NCBI GenBank assembly: GCA_007119405.1
Contig: SKPT01000192.1
Span: 1-6,083 of the forward strand
Reading direction: 5' to 3'
From: Phycisphaeraceae bacterium
GTDB taxonomy: Bacteria; Planctomycetota; Phycisphaerae; Phycisphaerales; Phycisphaeraceae
Length of the DNA: 6,083 bases
Shown here in pieces: positions 4,984 through 6,083 of this stretch (the first letter of the stretch is position 1; each line of letters begins with the position of its first letter). The position numbers and the translations under genes were made by a program. The notes beneath the pieces are model-generated. The model was not told the DNA's origin and searched no databases. It saw nothing but the letters and a program-made list of their open reading frames with translations.

Positions 4984-6083
4984 TCATGTCGCGGCGCGGG
5001 CGGGCATCGACCAACTGGCGTCGATGTCGCGGTCCGTGCCTGTGTCGAGATCGATGGTCACGGCCTGGCCCGGAAAGCCCCATCGCTGCACTGGTTGACC
5101 GTCGTCGGCGCCGGGGCCGGGCAGCATCCAGAGCAGGGTCGCGCCGGGCAGGGCCTCGCCGGCGCGGAGGCTCACGCTCGCCCGGCCGGCGGATTGCTCG
5201 AAGCGGGTGAAGCCCAGCCGTCGCCGGGCCCGCTCCCAGCGGTTGATGCGCGCGGCGGTCCACCAGGGCAGCCCGCGCTGACGCACGGTCGCGGCGACGT
5301 GGCGCAGGGCGTCGCGCACCTCGGCCTTCTCCATGTGGAACGGGTGGAACAGCACGTGCAGGACGCCGTGATGGCGCGCGGCCGCGTCGACCAGGGCGTC
5401 GCCGAGCTGGCGCGGGGCGAAGACCTCCAGGTCCTGCGTCTGCGTCGCCAGCTCCAGCACGTCGATGGGCCGGCCGGCCGGGTCCAGGGGGAACCAGGCG
5501 TGGCAGGAGCCGAAGTTGAACCCGGCGACGCCGGTCTTGGACGGGCCCTTGCTCTGGTCGAGCTCGATGCCGGCGGCGGCGCACCACTGGAAGAGGTCGG
5601 TGTCGCCTTCCCAGCGCAGGTAGTGGTTCTTGTTGGTCGTGATGCGCTCGACGCCGAAGAGCGCGCGCAGGAAGGCCCATTGCTCGTTGAACTGCGCCTG
5701 GGACCAGCGCTTGCCTTCGCTGACGGCGTCGTAGTGCATGGCCAGTTCGTGGCCGGCCTGGCGCAGCTCGTCGATGAAGGAGCGGTCATAGCCGGGCTCG
5801 ATCACGCACCAGGTGGAGCGGATGCCCAGCTCGTTGACCAGGTCGAGGAGAGCGCGGCCACGGTCGGGGTGGTTGCCGTCGGTGTCGTGAGAAAGGTGGG
5901 CGATGGCATCGGCGTTGTCCGGCCAGTACCAGAGCATGGGCACGGCCACGCCGCGTCGGTGGGCCAGGTGAAGGATGCCGCGCAGCACGAGCTCGCGCCA
6001 CTGGTCGGCGATGGGCTCGAGAAAGGCGGTGCAGCCGTCGACGCCGGGCAGGGGCTGGCGGTCGAAGCTCCAGTCGAGCACGC
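4984..6083 (-). CDS. Polysaccharide deacetylase-like (NodB-fold) protein, 5' end outside the window
   Basis: At least 365 residues are present. The frame is still open at the right edge, and the GTG at 6081 is probably an internal Val codon. Numbering from it, the NodB motif 1 equivalent is SHDTDG (64-69), with two Asp for base and metal roles. The motif 2 region is GHELAMHYDA (110-119), which has H111 and H116 but not the usual 'H(S/T)xxH' end. NHYLRW (152-157), a GFNFGSCHAW segment (187-196) and HPFHMEK (246-252) resemble later NodB motifs. The segment before residue 60 (ending PMLWYWPDN) resembles the N-terminal extension seen in long deacetylase-like proteins. NodB enzymes remove N- or O-acetyl groups from glycans using a metal; whether this one is active is uncertain. 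No export signal can be judged because the N-terminus is missing. It is the upstream gene of the operon with the secreted toroid protein. Confidence 0.85.
   Translation of the reverse strand, partial: VLDWSFDRQPLPGVDGCTAFLEPIADQWRELVLRGILHLAHRRGVAVPMLWYWPDNADAIAHLSHDTDGNHPDRGRALLDLVNELGIRSTWCVIEPGYDRSFIDELRQAGHELAMHYDAVSEGKRWSQAQFNEQWAFLRALFGVERITTNKNHYLRWEGDTDLFQWCAAAGIELDQSKGPSKTGVAGFNFGSCHAWFPLDPAGRPIDVLELATQTQDLEVFAPRQLGDALVDAAARHHGVLHVLFHPFHMEKAEVRDALRHVAATVRQRGLPWWTAARINRWERARRRLGFTRFEQSAGRASVSLRAGEALPGATLLWMLPGPGADDGQPVQRWGFPGQAVTIDLDTGTDRDIDASWSMPARAAT

Noticed and set aside
3918..5210. 430-codon plus-strand open frame opposite the toroid gene
   Set aside because: Val/Gly/Ala-rich antisense shadow ending in an Arg/Ser-rich stretch; the minus-strand frame has a signal peptide, ribosome-binding site and repeat structure.
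1..6083. tRNA, rRNA, CRISPR array or phage-integration site
   Set aside because: I saw no cloverleaf, regularly spaced repeat-spacer pattern or integrase gene anywhere in the window.

Overview
This is a GC-rich (about 70% by eye) bacterial chromosomal window with five supportable protein genes and two large non-coding stretches full of short inverted repeats. Codon bias, purine-rich Shine-Dalgarno sites (GGAG/AGGAGG, 5-7 nt before the start), the compact glycosyltransferase-39-like protein and the abundant intergenic hairpins fit a planctomycete-type bacterium, possibly Phycisphaerae. That placement is inference from style; no marker gene is present.

Layout. Bases 1-344 hold no gene. They contain a canonical G-quadruplex motif, a short hairpin repeat and a paired inverted hairpin element (element A). 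Next is a small leftward gene (345-656) for a stand-alone glycogen-binding/CBM48-like domain. Bases 657-1048 are the divergent intergenic region to a small rightward gene of unknown function (1049-1321). This region has a hairpin and an 11-bp tandem repeat. Bases 1322-1795 carry a second paired inverted hairpin element (element B) with the same outer consensus as element A, plus scattered copies of its end motif. A rightward membrane glycosyltransferase gene (1796-3385) follows. It converges, with a 28-nt gap, on a leftward two-gene operon. That operon is a NodB-type polysaccharide deacetylase-like gene (4984 to the right edge, 5' end outside the window), then a secreted helical-toroid protein with a C-terminal beta-sandwich (3414-4970).

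How the genes may work together. The right half looks like a surface- or exopolysaccharide locus: a lipid-linked sugar transferase in the membrane, a deacetylase-fold enzyme and an exported six-hairpin-fold protein that may bind, cleave or epimerise the glycan. The left half is less coherent: a glycogen-binding-like domain and an orphan basic protein, each flanked by repeat elements. The most distinctive signal is the repeat family. Element A has two facing hairpins whose stems differ by compensatory changes. Element B has the same outer ends but folds through a different part of the sequence.
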